A DNA stretch of 64,000 bases, taken from contig NC_092677.1 in NCBI RefSeq assembly GCF_964355755.1, positions 253,001-317,000 on the forward strand, read 5' to 3'. The position numbers and the translations under genes are program-made. How positions within the stretch are numbered: position 1 is the first letter of the stretch; every line of letters starts with the position of its first letter. Source of the DNA: Antedon mediterranea. Taxonomy: Eukaryota; Echinodermata; Crinoidea; Comatulida; Antedonidae. Shown one piece after another: positions 46,801-59,057 of this stretch. Below the pieces are notes generated by a model, which saw only the letters and a list, made by a program, of their open reading frames with translations, did not search any database and was not told where the DNA came from.

Positions 46801-49800
46801 ATTTGTTAATACCATGGAAGCTGGGTTTGTATACAGAATAACAGTATATATCAGAATGCTTATAAAGATACTTCACAGATGGTAAAGTTCATGCAGGTTA
46901 TTTAATGTATTTACTGTCACACAATGTTGAAAGCATTTGAAGTCTTTGTCAAACAATAATATATTAATAATACTCGTATGTATACACACCGATCTAGAAT
47001 AACACAGTTTGTATATGAAACTAACATTAAAGTTAATGAATGTAATGTTTATTAGTGTGTAACTAAATTAAATTTGATAAAAGGTTTACAAAATAAAAAC
47101 CTTTATGAACCAAATTTAAATAAGAACATACATATGAAACAAATAGAAATAGGTACCTAGATATTAACAGTATAACCAAGACCCTGGATATGAAAGATGT
47201 ATAACCAAGACCCTGGATATGAAAGCTGTATAACTAAGAGCCTGGATATGAAAGATGTATAACTAAAGACCCTGGATATGAAAGATGTATAACTAAAGAC
47301 CCTGGATATGAAAGATGTATAATTAAAAAAATTTAAAAAAGTAAACAATATTATGAAAGACCCCACTCATCCATACCATTACTGTTATAACTTAAATAGA
47401 TCAGGTATTAGGCTATGACCTCCAAGAGCAAATCTTTGTAGAACTAGAAAATCCTTCGTTGTAAATAGCATTCATATTTTTAATTCTAATGTAAGACGAT
47501 AATGCAATTTTTAAATAGTTTTACATTTTTAACAGTTTTTTTATTTTTAACTTTTTATCTTGTATTTTAATCTGTTATAATACTGCACGTTTTAAATTGT
47601 TGCAACATTTTTTATGTTTGTTTTTTATTGTTGTTTTAATCTACCAAGCAAAGTGAATTTCCATTTTTATGGACAAATAAAATTTCTTGAATCTTGAATT
47701 AAGACCCTAAATATGAATTAGTTTAAATAAGCCCCTGGATATCAACCGAAAGTGAATCCCTGGCCAATTGAAATCAAACAAATGTAGACCCTGGACACCA
47801 ATCCACTATAAAATAAGCCCCTGGATATCAACTGAATTTTAATACCCTGGATATAAACCATACCCTGGATATATATAAACCATACCCTGGATATATATAA
47901 ACCATACCCTGGATATATATAAACCATACCCTGGATATATATAAACCATACCCTGGATATATATAAACCATACCCTGGATATATATAAACCATACCCTGG
48001 ATATATATAAACCATACCCTGGATATATATAAACCATACCCTGGATATAAACCATACCCTGGATATAAACCATACCCTGGATATATATAAACCATACCCT
48101 GGATATATATAAACCATACCCTGGATATATATAAACCATACCCTGGATATATATAAACCATACCCTGGATATATATAAACCATACCCTGGATATAAACCA
48201 TACCCTGGATATAAACCATACCATTTTGATTTCCTTTAAGAGAGGTTCTTGGTTTTGCAGTAGTTGTTGTCACTGTTGTAATGACAGTACCATCTGATGC
48301 AATTGTGCGTTGTGTTGATATCTTCTTTGACGGGGATGCTGCAGGCTTTATTGATGCACTCACAGATTCCAAAGGTTCAGCATATTCCATGAATAAAAAC
48401 TATCAACACAAATAAACAATATAAAATAGTTTTCGGTGCATTTTCAGCAAATATGTGTACCTTGTAGAGCATGTTGATTTTAGGCTACACTGTTAGTTAC
48501 AATCTAGATTATATTGAGACATTCTGATGACCTAATCAAAGTTTGACTCCAGTCAAAAAAATAAATTGGTCAAAAAAGGATTTGATCGAACAACAATAAT
48601 ATGTTGATAATTCATTCAATAGGAAAGAAACAACAACTATATCAAAGAAATAAAGTAACCAAGGTCTAAACAACATTAATGTTTTTGTAATAGTAAACAT
48701 TTAACTTCATTTATGAAGATACCCAATGAGAGTATTTGATTTATCTTTATTCATTATTATTTATAATTAATAAAAATGTACAATGCACATACAACTCTAT
48801 ACTGTTTAATGCATGGTGGTAATTTTATTTAAAATGCTTAAAATTCTGTGTACTTTCACATAAAACACTATACCTCAACAGTTATTGAGCCTTTAACTGT
48901 ATCATCGGGTCCACCCCTGCCCTGTAATAGAATAATCTGTCTAGTGCTAGGATTACGTTTAAGATTTTCCAAATGAACTTCAGCCCCACCAAGGAAGTCA
49001 TCTGTAAAAAAACAAAAGAATTCTTGTTAACAAGTATATTCTACTACATCAATTATTATTCAATATTTAAAAACATTATTTTCACTCCTTCCTTATAATG
49101 GAACAGTCATGTCTACTGGTTAGTAGAAAGACAGTTCAACCTAAAAATAGTAGTCATGTCTACTGGTTAGTAGAAAGACAGTTCAACCTAAAAATAGCAG
49201 TCATGTCTACTGGTTAGTAGAAAGACAGTTCAACCTAAAAATAGTAGTCATGTCTACTGGTTAGTAGAAAGACAGTTCAGTTCAACCTAAAAATAGTATT
49301 TCATGTCTACTGGTTAGTAGAAAGACAGTTCAACCTAAAAATAGTATTTCATGTCTACTGGTTAGTAGAAAGACAGTTCAACCTAAAAATAGTATTTCAT
49401 GTCTACTGGTTAGTAGAAAGACAGTTCAACCTAAAAATAGTAGTCATGTCTACTGGTTAGTAGAAAGACAGTTCAACCTAAAAATAGTAGTCATGTCTAC
49501 TGGTTAGTAGAAAGACAGTTCAACCTAAAAATAGTAGTCATGTCTACTGGTTAGTAGAAAGACAGTTCAACCTAAAAATAGTAGTCATGTCTACTGGTTA
49601 GTAGAAAGACAGTTCAACCTAAAAATAGTAGTCATGTCTACTGGTTAGTAGAAAGACAGTTCAACCTAAAAATAGTAGTCATGTCTACTGGTTAGTAGAA
49701 AGACAGTTCAACCTAAAAATAGTAGTCATGTCTACTGGTTAGTAGAAAGACAGTTCAACCAAAAAATAGTAGTCATGTCTACTGGTTAGTAGAAAGACAG

Positions 49801-52800
49801 TTCAACCTAAAAATAGTAGTCATGTCTACTGGTTAGTAGAAAGACAGTTCAACCTAAAAATAGTAGTCATGTCTACTGGTTAGTAGAAAGACAGTTCAAC
49901 CTAAAAATAGTAGTCATGTCTACTGGTTAGTAGAAAGACAGTTCAACCTAAAAATAGTAGTCATGTCTACTGGTTAGTAGAAAGACAGTTCAACCTAAAA
50001 ATAGTAGTCATGTCTACTGGTTAGTAGAAAGACAGTTCAACCTAAAAATAGTAGTCATGTCTACTGGTTAGTAGAAAGACAGTTCAACCTAAAAATAGTA
50101 GTCATGTCTACTGGTTAGTAGAAAGACAGTTCAACCTAAAAATAGTATTTCATGTCTACTGGTTAGTAGAAAGACAGTTCAACCAAAAAATAGTAGTCAT
50201 GTCTACTGGTTAGTAGAAAGACAGTTCAACCAAAAAATAGTAGTCATGTCTACTGGTTAGTAGAAAGACAGTTCAACCTAAAAATAGTAGTCATGTCTAC
50301 TGGTTAGTAGAAAGACAGTTCAACCTAAATATAGTAGTCATGTCTACTGGTTAGTAGAAAGACAGTTCAACCTAAAAATAGTAGTCATGTCTACTGGTTA
50401 GTAGAAAGACAGTTCAACCTAAAAATAGTAGTCATGTCTACTGGTTAGTAGAAAGACAGTTCAACCTAAAAATAGTAGTCATGTCTACTGGTTAGTAGAA
50501 AGACAGTTCAACCTAAATATAGTAGTCATGTCTACTGGTTAGTAGAAAGACAGTTCAACCTAAAAATAGTAGTCATGTCTACTGGTTAGTAGAAAGACAG
50601 TTCAACCTAAAAATAGTAGTCATGTCTACTGGTTAGTAGAAAGACAGTTCAACCTAAAAATAGTAGTCATGTCTACTGGTTAGTAGAAAGACAGTTCAAC
50701 CTAAAAATAGTAGTCATGTCTACTGGTTAGTAGAAAGACAGTTCAACCTAAAAATAGTAGTCATGTCTACTGGTTAGTAGAAAGACAGTTCAACCTAAAA
50801 ATAGTAGTCATGTCTACTGGTTAGTAGAAAGACAGTTCAACCTAAAAATAGCAGTCATGTCTACTGGTTAGTAGAAAGACAGTTCAACCTAAAATAGTGC
50901 AATAAATATAAAAAATAAATGCATCTCACCAGCATGATCACGGTCGTAAACTTCAAATTTCAGATAAAGACTGTCTTCATTTAAATCACTGCAGAAAAAG
51001 AAGTGTTTTTACAATAAATACTCTCATTTCTCCCACTATTTCCATTTTGGAAATCAGACATTTGTCATACTTTACTTATTATATACAGTCAACTCCTCCA
51101 ATACCGGACTCTTTAAAAACTGGAAACTCTCGAACTTTTCACACGATTTAAAAGGTACCAAATTCTTTTTTAACATGAAAAACACATAATACTAACATTT
51201 CTAGAAAACCAAACACATTAGACCAGGTCAAGCATGTCTGGGAATGATCTTCCTAGTGTACAGGTGTAACTTTCGTAATATTTCAGAACTTACAAAAGAA
51301 AATGTTCATCCCAAAATGGATTGCTAGATCCTTTGATGACGGTGGTTTTGTGCTTTTGTAGCGGGCAATCTACTTCAACTACACAGTACGGGTCACTGCC
51401 TGTTGCTCCATCACGATCTCGTAAACCGTTTGCTTTGATAACTAGAGTTAAAAGAAAATACATGATAAATTGTGACTTAGTGGTTATGATGCTTGGGTTT
51501 AAGTCCTGTCATGTTAGGATGACAAATTACAACTCCTCTCCCAACGACTTTGTTTATGTAGAGTATCTTGTGTAAATATGTTTGTTAAGAAAGATAGTGA
51601 ATGAATTCACTTATGGTTATCCTTGTCAATTTGCCTAAATATAAATAAGATGATACAGGTGTACTGTACTAACTATATGTTATCATACTGGACAATTAAT
51701 AGATACAGTAATGGTTATCAGGCTAAACATGTACTATCAAGCACTACACAAATTTGGAATAACTCTATGACCAGAGGACTGAAACTGATTATCATTACCT
51801 TTGACCATAAGTCTGCGTCCCATACTTCTTGGTGGTTTTGAAGGAGCTCCATTAGTAAACATTGAACTAATGTCATTCTGAAACATTAACCAATTCAAAT
51901 GTTGTTACACATTTAACAAAAAAACCCTAAAACATTTTGAAATATATATCACTATAGTTATAATATGATTACAGCACATTATTCATTATTTGGTGGTATA
52001 ATGTAAACTTAAATTAAACTAAATAAAATATTTACAATTAGCAAATGGCACATCTTGTTATGATCAATCCATGTGAACACGAGTTAACTTTTGGGAGCCA
52101 ATGGAAAATCTATCTAACATTGTCATTATGGGCTGAAACTACAGATGTAAATATGCGGTCTTAGTACACACTGCAGAAGCACTAAATCACTAAGCAAGAC
52201 TACTAATATAAGTACTAAGTTGGTGTTAGGACTACCAGATACTGGTAACACTAGTAAGGTGGTGGTGACCAATTCAAACAACACCAGTAAGTCTAGTAAA
52301 CGGTGTAGGACTACCAGATACTAGTAACACTAGTAAGGTGGTGGTGACCAATGCAAACAACACCAGTAAGTCTAGTAAACGGTGTAGGACTACTAAACAC
52401 CATGCATCAGGATTGGATAAGACCTTACCTACCAACGTAGGAACTCGCTTGGTAACTATGGCCCGTAACTAGAAATGAGCAAAGGGAGGCAATAGGCAGG
52501 GTAAACTTGTTTATTAATTATTGCTACACAAACAGCAACCAATACTAGCCAAGCAATTAAGATTGGTGATGATGATGAAGATGACTGGTAAAAAAATTTA
52601 ATGTGCCCATATATGGACATGGTGATGTCATATAACTACCATATTAGGGTGTATCACTACCATATTTGGGCACATAACACATTTTTTTTGTCAAACTAGT
52701 TTGATAGTGTAGACAGAGCTTAAAAGATGATATTTGATAATCGTCAATGATATGTCAAACCTGTGTCTGGTCTCAAACAAAGCAATTAGGTGTGTGGTGC

Positions 52801-55800
52801 ATTTACAATATATTTATATTTTTTACTTAATAGTAAATACAGTAGATATATTTTACAAAACCCTTTTAGAATCTTCCAGTTTACCTCTTAAGACACAATA
52901 TTCAAATCATCATTCCGAATAATTATATTCATAATTATCATTATATAAATTAACATATATCTATGACATATTAGTAATCTCTTTTAATAAAGTCAGAAGT
53001 ATTCCAAAAAAGTAGTATGCATAAACTTACCACTGGTATAAACCCAGACGTTAAGTGAACACTTGCAGATGAGGTACATAACATTGAATCATTAGCCAGT
53101 GCAATGGTTGGAATAGTCAATGTTGTACAGGCTCCGATTAATGAACCTTTAATCACATCTTCCACCACTGTCATATCAACTGTCTCTCCCTAATACAAAG
53201 AAACATTGCTAGGATATTAAATCAATCCATTAAAAAAAAAAAACCTTGTAAACATTTATTTTAGTTTGGTCATTATCATATCTAATTTTAATATAATAAT
53301 GATCATATGGCTTTGTTGAAATCTGACATCGATAATGGAACACATACTGTACCTTGCTAACGTTCTGTGGTCTAACATTAAGTATAATGTTTGGTTTTCC
53401 ATCAAAGCTCCCAGTAACTACAACTTGTTCACTGGCACACTGCACACGAAATTGTATCTGACAGATAATTTAATTTTGTTCACAATTAAAAAAAACACAC
53501 TTTCTTTTGAGATGTTTTACTGTTTTTTTACTCCCTCTGGGAAGCATGGGATGTTTATCCAGGTAAGCTAGGTACAAAATACTAGACGATCAATTTTCAA
53601 ATTACATTCATTGAATAAGAAACATTTGACATACAATTTTAAACATAAAAACACATCACAAAAGTCATTACGAGCATACAAACTAACTTGCAAAGAAATA
53701 AAATATTGCTTACAGCCTCAAGCAATGTTCTTTAGTAAAATGTAAGTTGTTTAACATTATATATTCAATTTTATTTGGAAAACTGTGTTACAGTATAGTA
53801 TTTATTGAAATTTAAAGAATGTCTTTTTCATCTCTCTTATCATTTTCCACTTTAATGATCCACTTGACATTTATTTATTTCGTGAACCCAATCACGTGGA
53901 TTTTTAAATTATTTATGTTCTTTACTTCTCTTGACGAGGTTAAAGTATTTAATTAATTAGCTGATAAGCTTACTTACTATCAACACAATGGATTGTTCTG
54001 TTTAATTAATTAGCTGACAAGCTTACTTACTATCAACACAATGGAATCTTGTTCTGTTTTAGAAATTGTCTGTATATTATTATTGTTAATGGGTTGTATA
54101 TCATGTTTAATATCGTGATACTTTGACACACCTTTCATAGATTGAGTGAAAAAGTGATGATTGAAAAATTATGTACAGCATGTAAATAAATATTATTGTT
54201 CTTAATGAAGTATAAAAGTGTTGCTGAATGACGAACTAAAAACAATGCAAATATTAAACATGCTCCATGTTAATAAAACCTTTGTAAATTCCTTTAGTAA
54301 AACAAAAGAATGAAGAAAATAAACAAACCTCTATTTTGAGCTGAGATCATAAAAAGTGCAGCATAGAATTACAAACCGTAAAAGGACAATAATTAGTGAT
54401 GTCTTAATTTATAGAAAAACATATAAGTACGCAAGCTTTGAATAAAGAGGACAGACAAGCAAACAGCCAAGATGTGAGACAAGATGAGTGAAGACATTTT
54501 CACCATGATAATATTGGTTCGTACATGAAAAAAAGTACTATTCAACGATCGTTTAATAGTGTGTACTATTGCACGCCATGTGATCCACATTTGTCCAATT
54601 AAATGACAGGAATTTATTTAGGTGTTATATAATATTGGTTGATTGATGTTGACAGAACAGACTGACATTTTAATGCAGCTTAAATGAAGTTATGAACTAC
54701 TATTTTATTTTGACGGACAATTAATACTATTTGTTAGCGATCTCCTGGATATACACCTGTGATATTATATTAATATTAATGGTCCACACGGCTACTAATT
54801 CTATATAAATGATGATTCTATGTTGTACAAAATAAGAGGGTAGACAGGTACTAGAGAGTATATAATGCGAGTGTGTTAACACAAGTGGGTATTATGTGAA
54901 ATGAACAGAAAACAGAGAAAAATATGATATATTATTAACATAAATTATTTTATACTAGCAAGGTTACACTGCACTATGGTTACAGATTAGGTTTTACAAG
55001 AAAAAAAATGCTTATTATTAATATATGATGATTTTTACCAAAAGGTAAGTATGGTATAATGGTTGGATGACATTGACAGAATAAAGGTAAGTATGGTATA
55101 ATGGTTGGATGACATTGACAGAATAAAAGAATAACAATGATACAGAATATGAAACAAAAACAGTAGACAATGTTTATATTGGATCAATGCTGAACAGTAT
55201 TCATTCAGAATTCTCATTTTTCATAGCAATTTGTACAGTATACAGGTATACCATGTATAAGTTTCAACAATTTTGTGACAATATTTCCACAAACCTCTTT
55301 AATTCGTATACAGTACTACATTTGTACTGTATATGCGCACATATTATATTTTTTTTAACAATATGAATCAGTGATAAAAAGAATGAGAATTATAAAAATA
55401 AACATTATTTCTCTACATAATAATTCAATGTCTGCTATTCTTTTATAAGGAAGTTTGCTTGTGAAATAAATACCTTGCCAGTGAGTTCTTTAATGTTGAC
55501 CTCACAAGTTGTAAGCTTCATTGTAGCCGGTGTGTTTTGAGTTGCAAATGCAACTAAAGCAATATCTTTAGCTTCTACAATGCATGATATAGTCTGAAAA
55601 ATAATAATTTACCTTTTGAAAAATTATTAAAAGTGAAGACTCCTAATAAGATTTTATTTCATTTAAAAAAATTTAATTGTAGTTTGTACAGTATATTAAA
55701 GAGAGATATTTTTTATCTGTTTTATTTACATATGTCTCAAAGTATTTCATATGACTTGATATGAATATTCATGAGCCTATTCTATGCAGTAACATTAAAT

Positions 55801-58800
55801 TAAATTCAAGCATAAGTGACATTGGTTTTTACATTCATGACATGCTTTCATACATCACATCCACTACAGGAAGGTAGACTAGTTTGTCAGACATTGGTTT
55901 AACATTCCACCATACATCACATCCACTACAGGGAGGTAGACTAGTTTGTCAGACATTTGTGGCATGTACACAGTACAGATATACCCTACCCAACAAGCAC
56001 ATATAATTATGAATTCAAAGTATTGTCCCCCAAAACATGAAAAATAAAGAACTTTGAATAGGTCATTTTGTAGTTAATCACTTAAGTAGAAAAAAAATAT
56101 TTTTTTACTTATAAAATGACAGCCAACTTGCTCTATTAGTTGCTTTATTGGTTGATTTAATAAAGTATTTTCAGGTAAATATTTTTTTCCAATCTAATCT
56201 AATCTAATCTAATCTTTGGCCAAAGTGAATAACTATGTGAGTGACAATAAAATGGCATACTCAACAAACAAATTAATTTTTTCAAAAGGACAATATATCC
56301 TAATGATGTTCAAAATCATATGTTTGATTTATAATGTATTACTTTTTAGCTTTCTACTTGATTGAATCAATATTTGTCATCATGCTTAAATTCACTTGTT
56401 ATTCTTATTGATTATTATTTGGTTTCAAAGTTAACATTATTTGTAATTTGATACAAAGGTAATTAATAAATGATCACTGCTTGTTGTAATAATATACAAT
56501 ATTAACTGTTATCTAATTCAAACACAATGGTAAAATGCTGAGCAAAAAACCACATGGAATTTCTTAATTTAAAAAAGACCCATGATAGTAAACTTAAGCA
56601 ATTTGTGTTAAAGTGTTAACAATATATTAATAATATTTCAAATAATATTTAATAATTCAAACACATCAATGTTGAAACATGTTGACCCTGGTACTCTATC
56701 TCTTCTTACACTATACCTGTGCTGAGCAAGGAACCACATAGACATGTTGACCCTGGTACTCTATCTCTTACACTATACCTGTGGTGAGCAAGGAACCACA
56801 TAGACATGTTGACCCTGGTACTCTATCTCTTACACTATACCTGTGCTGAGCAAGGAACCACATAGACAATTTCTTAATTTAAAAAAAGGACCAATGGAGA
56901 TGTTCCAATAAAGAAAAGTAAACTTAAACAATTTCCGAAAAGTGGTTTTAAAAAGTGTTAAAATAAATTTACCATCTGATCTCTCGGACCAGATTCCGTT
57001 TGAACGCAGCTAAACTTCGGCGGCAAGCTCCCAGCTTTTAATCGATCAAACGTAACTTGAACAGTACCCTGCAAAAACAAATGACTAATTTAAATATTCA
57101 AATAATAATTTCAAATATATTAAACTTAACTAAATGTTATTTTACTACACATTAACAATAACAGAAACTACTGTGGTAGATTATGTCAAAATTGGTTCCT
57201 CTACTATAATAAAGACTATTATTTTAATTCACAGAATATCATTGAAAGTCTGTACAATAAACAAAGAAAATAAAAAAAAAACATAAAAACCACAGATACA
57301 ATAAATTACTAACATCATCCTAAAATGTGGTTTTGAAGCTTAGAACAATCCACATACTGTACAATATTTTCCTATGCCTTTAATTAGAAATCATGAAAAA
57401 AGTGTTTAAAGTAAACACGTAAATAAAATAAATTTGGATGAAATTGTACACACATCAAGAAGCCCGTCAAGAAGGCTCAATCATGCAGGGAAAAATACTC
57501 TACGGTTTAAAATAATATTCATAAAACACATTTTAAAAGGAAATTTCAGGATTAAATGCATGAAATATTTATATTAATAAATTTGAGAAGACAAATTGAA
57601 TTTAAGAAGACGATTTGAAATATGTACTTAAAGTGTTTTACATCAGAAAAAAATTGTTTTTCTTTAACGACGACGACGTGTTAGTGCTACCTTAATGATC
57701 TTCCTGAGGTGGCAATAGAACATGTGACCAACAACAGGAAATTAAGACACGTCCTTAGATCTTTCCCTGCCGCGTTACTTAGAACACAAATGAACTTGGT
57801 TCATTCAATGAGCAGTATGATATAACGATGACTCATTAATATTAGTAATTCATTCAATGTCATTTTATATTATATTCAAATGTTCAATGCTAATGCTATC
57901 TTCAATTTTGTATTCTATAAATAGATAATTTAAATTAATACAATTCAAAATTATAAATTATATTATTCAAATTAACAAATTATATGATACAAATAGAACA
58001 AAACTTGTCAATTTATTGTAAAAAGTACAAATTTATAATTCTTTAATTGAAAAATTAGATGACAAATATCCTAATTAAATAAACAAATTAATGCATTCAT
58101 TATCTTACAGTAGTTAGTGTTCAATATATTGAAATTTGTTTCAAAATAGTGCTTTAAAAAATGTATTAATTCAACATTGAATTACATGTCTAAATAATTG
58201 AAAAATTCAACAGATGAAATAAAATTATTATTAATAATATTACGTAGTATATTTATTAACAATGTGCTACATCTTGGATGAAATTATAAGAGTATTGTCA
58301 TCTTACATCAGTATAATGTGTTGTTGTTTTTTATTTTGTTCTTTCCGCATTTTTACTACAGTTTACAGTATATATCCCCCGACACCTGCGATCTCATCAT
58401 ATGTCTATTCACCTAGTTGGAACCAGGAAACCAGATACTGGAAAGCATGGGCAATTTATGGGCACTCATAATAAAATAACCACACTATAACATACTTACT
58501 GTCGTACATAAATATTTAAAATAATTGGATGTCATGACAAGAAATAATTTTACGCATTTTATTTTGTTTTAATATGAAATGTTTTATCTTACCCCATGCT
58601 TTTTTGCTTGTTCATTCAATGCTTTCATCCAATTCGTTACAACCTCTGGTGTTTGTGTTTGGTGCATGTAGAACCAAGAAACAAGAGAGTTTATCCATTG
58701 GCATGGTTCGTCTAGGCCTAGGCCTCCAGCAGCCAAACCACCAGGTCGAGGCGAAGCCTGATTTCCCGTCAACGTTCTCGTAACAGCTTGGTCTTTTTCA

Positions 58801-59057
58801 TCCTCGAAATCAACATTATCCTTCCTCTTTCGACGTTTAAAATCAGCTAACGACACAAAAGTTATAATTAGAAAACAAAAACATACAAAACCTAGAACAA
58901 AAATATCTATAACATCGACAGAGCCTGTTTGTATGTCTTCAGCTAAATCGCCGGCATACTCCGCCATATTATTGGCGATGTACACGGCTCGCACCGCTAC
59001 ACGGTCAGCGAATATTCGAAGTTGCTCAGTCATATTTGGAGAAAATAAATAGCTCAT
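40822..59057 (-). CDS. C2CD2L: C2CD2/C2CD2L (TMEM24)-like SMP and C2 domain protein, 18 coding exons
   Basis: TMEM24-type proteins are ER-anchored, transfer phosphoinositides at ER-plasma membrane contacts through an SMP domain, and bind the plasma membrane with C2 and basic regions. Coding exons (minus strand): 59057-58593, 57068-56973, 55593-55474, 53457-53353, 53189-53031, 51877-51799, 51441-51294, 50988-50930, 49001-48874, 48399-48222, 45551-45489, 43621-43547, 43356-43318, 42864-42728, 42368-42290, 42026-41844, 41621-41460, 40928-40822. Phases agree throughout and give 793 codons; human C2CD2L is about 700. There is one membrane segment (FVLGFVCFCFLIITFVSL), then an SMP region (CQWINSLVSWFYMH, TVQVTFDRLKAGSLPPKFSC). 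The C2 domain (LRDRDGATGSDPYCVVEVD, NPFWDEHF, FEVYDRDHA) follows, then KKSTLIIEGVAR and a basic C terminus (KKRILSFLKKDRKKK). Exon 45551-45489 uses a GC donor. C2CD2 versus C2CD2L cannot be separated; the neighbour favours C2CD2L. Confidence 0.9.
41165..41460 (-). repeat. exon-end plus splice-donor tandem repeat, 5 copies
   Basis: Each unit contains the end of C2CD2L-like exon 41621-41460 (EVSDTPSRSAS), the donor GTAAT, and the first intron bases. Five donors follow coding ends at 41460, 41394, 41325, 41256 and 41187, spaced 66, 69, 69 and 69 bp. The exon frame stays open through all copies, adding 22-23 residues per copy (EVSDTPSRSASIGNNHPLEC...). Transcripts could carry none to four extra repeats. 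Confidence 0.93.
43105..43187. mobile_element. MITE fragment
   Basis: Internal part of the MITE family (AATGTGATGTGCCAATATAT, GGACATAATGATGTCACTAC, ATATCACTACCATATTTGG) without clear terminal repeats. In a C2CD2L-like intron. Confidence 0.7.
44518..44668. repeat. three-copy direct repeat, about 53 bp
   Basis: Three identical-looking copies of AATACTGACCCAGACATAAT, CCAGCCCCAAACTAATTAAT and TACAATC. In a C2CD2L-like intron. Confidence 0.93.
44699..44840. mobile_element. MITE copy, about 142 bp, near full length
   Basis: Left AAGCTCTGTTTACACTATCA, right AGTTTGATAGTGTAGACAGA then GCTTAA. The internal ATGGACATGATGATGTCATA is itself partly palindromic. It is the best-preserved copy for defining the family. 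Confidence 0.92.
45015..45109. mobile_element. MITE copy with internal deletion, about 95 bp
   Basis: Both terminal repeats remain (AAGCTGTGTTTACACTATCA and GATAGTGTGGACAGAGCTTT), but most of the central segment is lost. It lies 175 bp from the copy at 44699-44840. Confidence 0.88.
45673..45808. mobile_element. MITE copy, about 136 bp, centre inverted relative to others
   Basis: AAAGCTCTGTCTACACTATC at one end and GATAGTGTAGATAGAGCTTT at the other. The middle reads CCCAAATATGGTAGAGATAG then ATATGGGCACATCACATTTT, so the internal asymmetric part is opposite to the copies at 44699 and 52590. It lies about 120 bp upstream, in transcript terms, of exon 45551-45489. Confidence 0.88.
46325..46515. 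repeat. 20-bp minisatellite (TACCCTGGATGTATTTTGAT)
   Basis: About nine copies with a few substitutions, plus decayed TACCCTGGATAAATT-like traces further right near 46600. It shares the core CCCTGGAT with arrays at 47161 and 47855 in the same intron. Confidence 0.93.
47161..47333. repeat. 28-30-bp minisatellite with CCCTGGATATGAAAG core
   Basis: About six copies of TGTATAACTAAAGACCCTGG plus ATATGAAAGA. Same intron and same CCCTGGAT core as its neighbours. Confidence 0.92.
47555..47700 (+). mobile_element. probable 3' end of a truncated non-LTR element
   Basis: AT-rich sequence ending ATGGACAAATAAAATTTC followed by the short tandem tail TTGAATCTTGAATT, comparable to the tails at 9330 and 18610. 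No coding part remains. Confidence 0.55.
47855..48221 (-). repeat. 18/22-bp minisatellite starting exactly at a splice donor
   Basis: About 18 copies of GTATGGTTTATATCCAGG and its 22-bp form with an extra TATA (minus strand). The first unit begins with the GT of the donor of exon 48399-48222, so every unit repeats a GG|GTATGG donor-like junction. The 22-bp unit has no stop codon in any minus-strand frame. Confidence 0.94.
49105..50897. repeat. 47-bp minisatellite, about 38 copies, filling an intron
   Basis: Highly uniform copies of TCATGTCTACTGGTTAGTAG, AAAGACAGTTCAACCTAAAA and ATAGTAG, with rare AGTATT, CCAAAA and one CAGTT-duplication variants. It fills nearly all of the C2CD2L-like intron between exons 50988-50930 and 49001-48874, starting about 30 bp after the donor. 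It is the largest array in the window. Confidence 0.97.
52225..52395. repeat. two-copy direct repeat, about 80 bp
   Basis: GGACTACCAGATACTAGTAA, CACTAGTAAGGTGGTGGTGA and CAACACCAGTAAGTCTAGTA recur twice with few changes. In a C2CD2L-like intron. Confidence 0.88.
52590..52722. mobile_element. MITE copy lacking its left end
   Basis: Starts inside the family at AATTTAATGTGCCCATATAT and ends with AGTTTGATAGTGTAGACAGA then GCTTAA. The left terminal repeat is not visible. Confidence 0.85.
53945..54046. repeat. two-copy direct repeat, about 50 bp
   Basis: TTAATTAATTAGCTGATAAG and CTTACTTACTATCAACACAA occur twice with minor changes. In a C2CD2L-like intron. Confidence 0.85.
54047..55473. other. intron sequence, one short duplication
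   Basis: No exon seen between the C2CD2L-like exons at 55593-55474 and 53457-53353. A 42-bp direct repeat (AAGGTAAGTATGGTATAATG plus GTTGGATGACATTGACAGAA) lies at 55041-55127. Confidence 0.6.
55845..55965. repeat. two-copy direct repeat, about 60 bp
   Basis: CATACATCACATCCACTACA and AGGTAGACTAGTTTGTCAGA occur twice. In a C2CD2L-like intron. Confidence 0.85.
56680..56880. repeat. three-copy direct repeat, about 60 bp
   Basis: ATGTTGACCCTGGTACTCTA, TCTCTTACACTATACCTGTG and AGCAAGGAACCACATAGAC occur three times. It lies just downstream (in transcript terms) of C2CD2L-like exon 57068-56973. Confidence 0.92.

Noticed and set aside
47742-48224. 160-codon Tyr/Ile-rich protein
   Set aside because: It lies within the array after the splice donor of exon 48399-48222. 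Kept only as a possible intron-retention product, not as a gene.
49105-50897. CRISPR-like array of direct repeats
   Set aside because: Repeats are contiguous with no unique spacers, and the context is an animal intron. It is a minisatellite. The same applies to all other arrays here.
58262-58783. Plus-strand 69-codon frames opposite the C2CD2L-like first exon
   Set aside because: One is the antisense shadow of the coding exon 59057-58593; the other has no domain or splice support.
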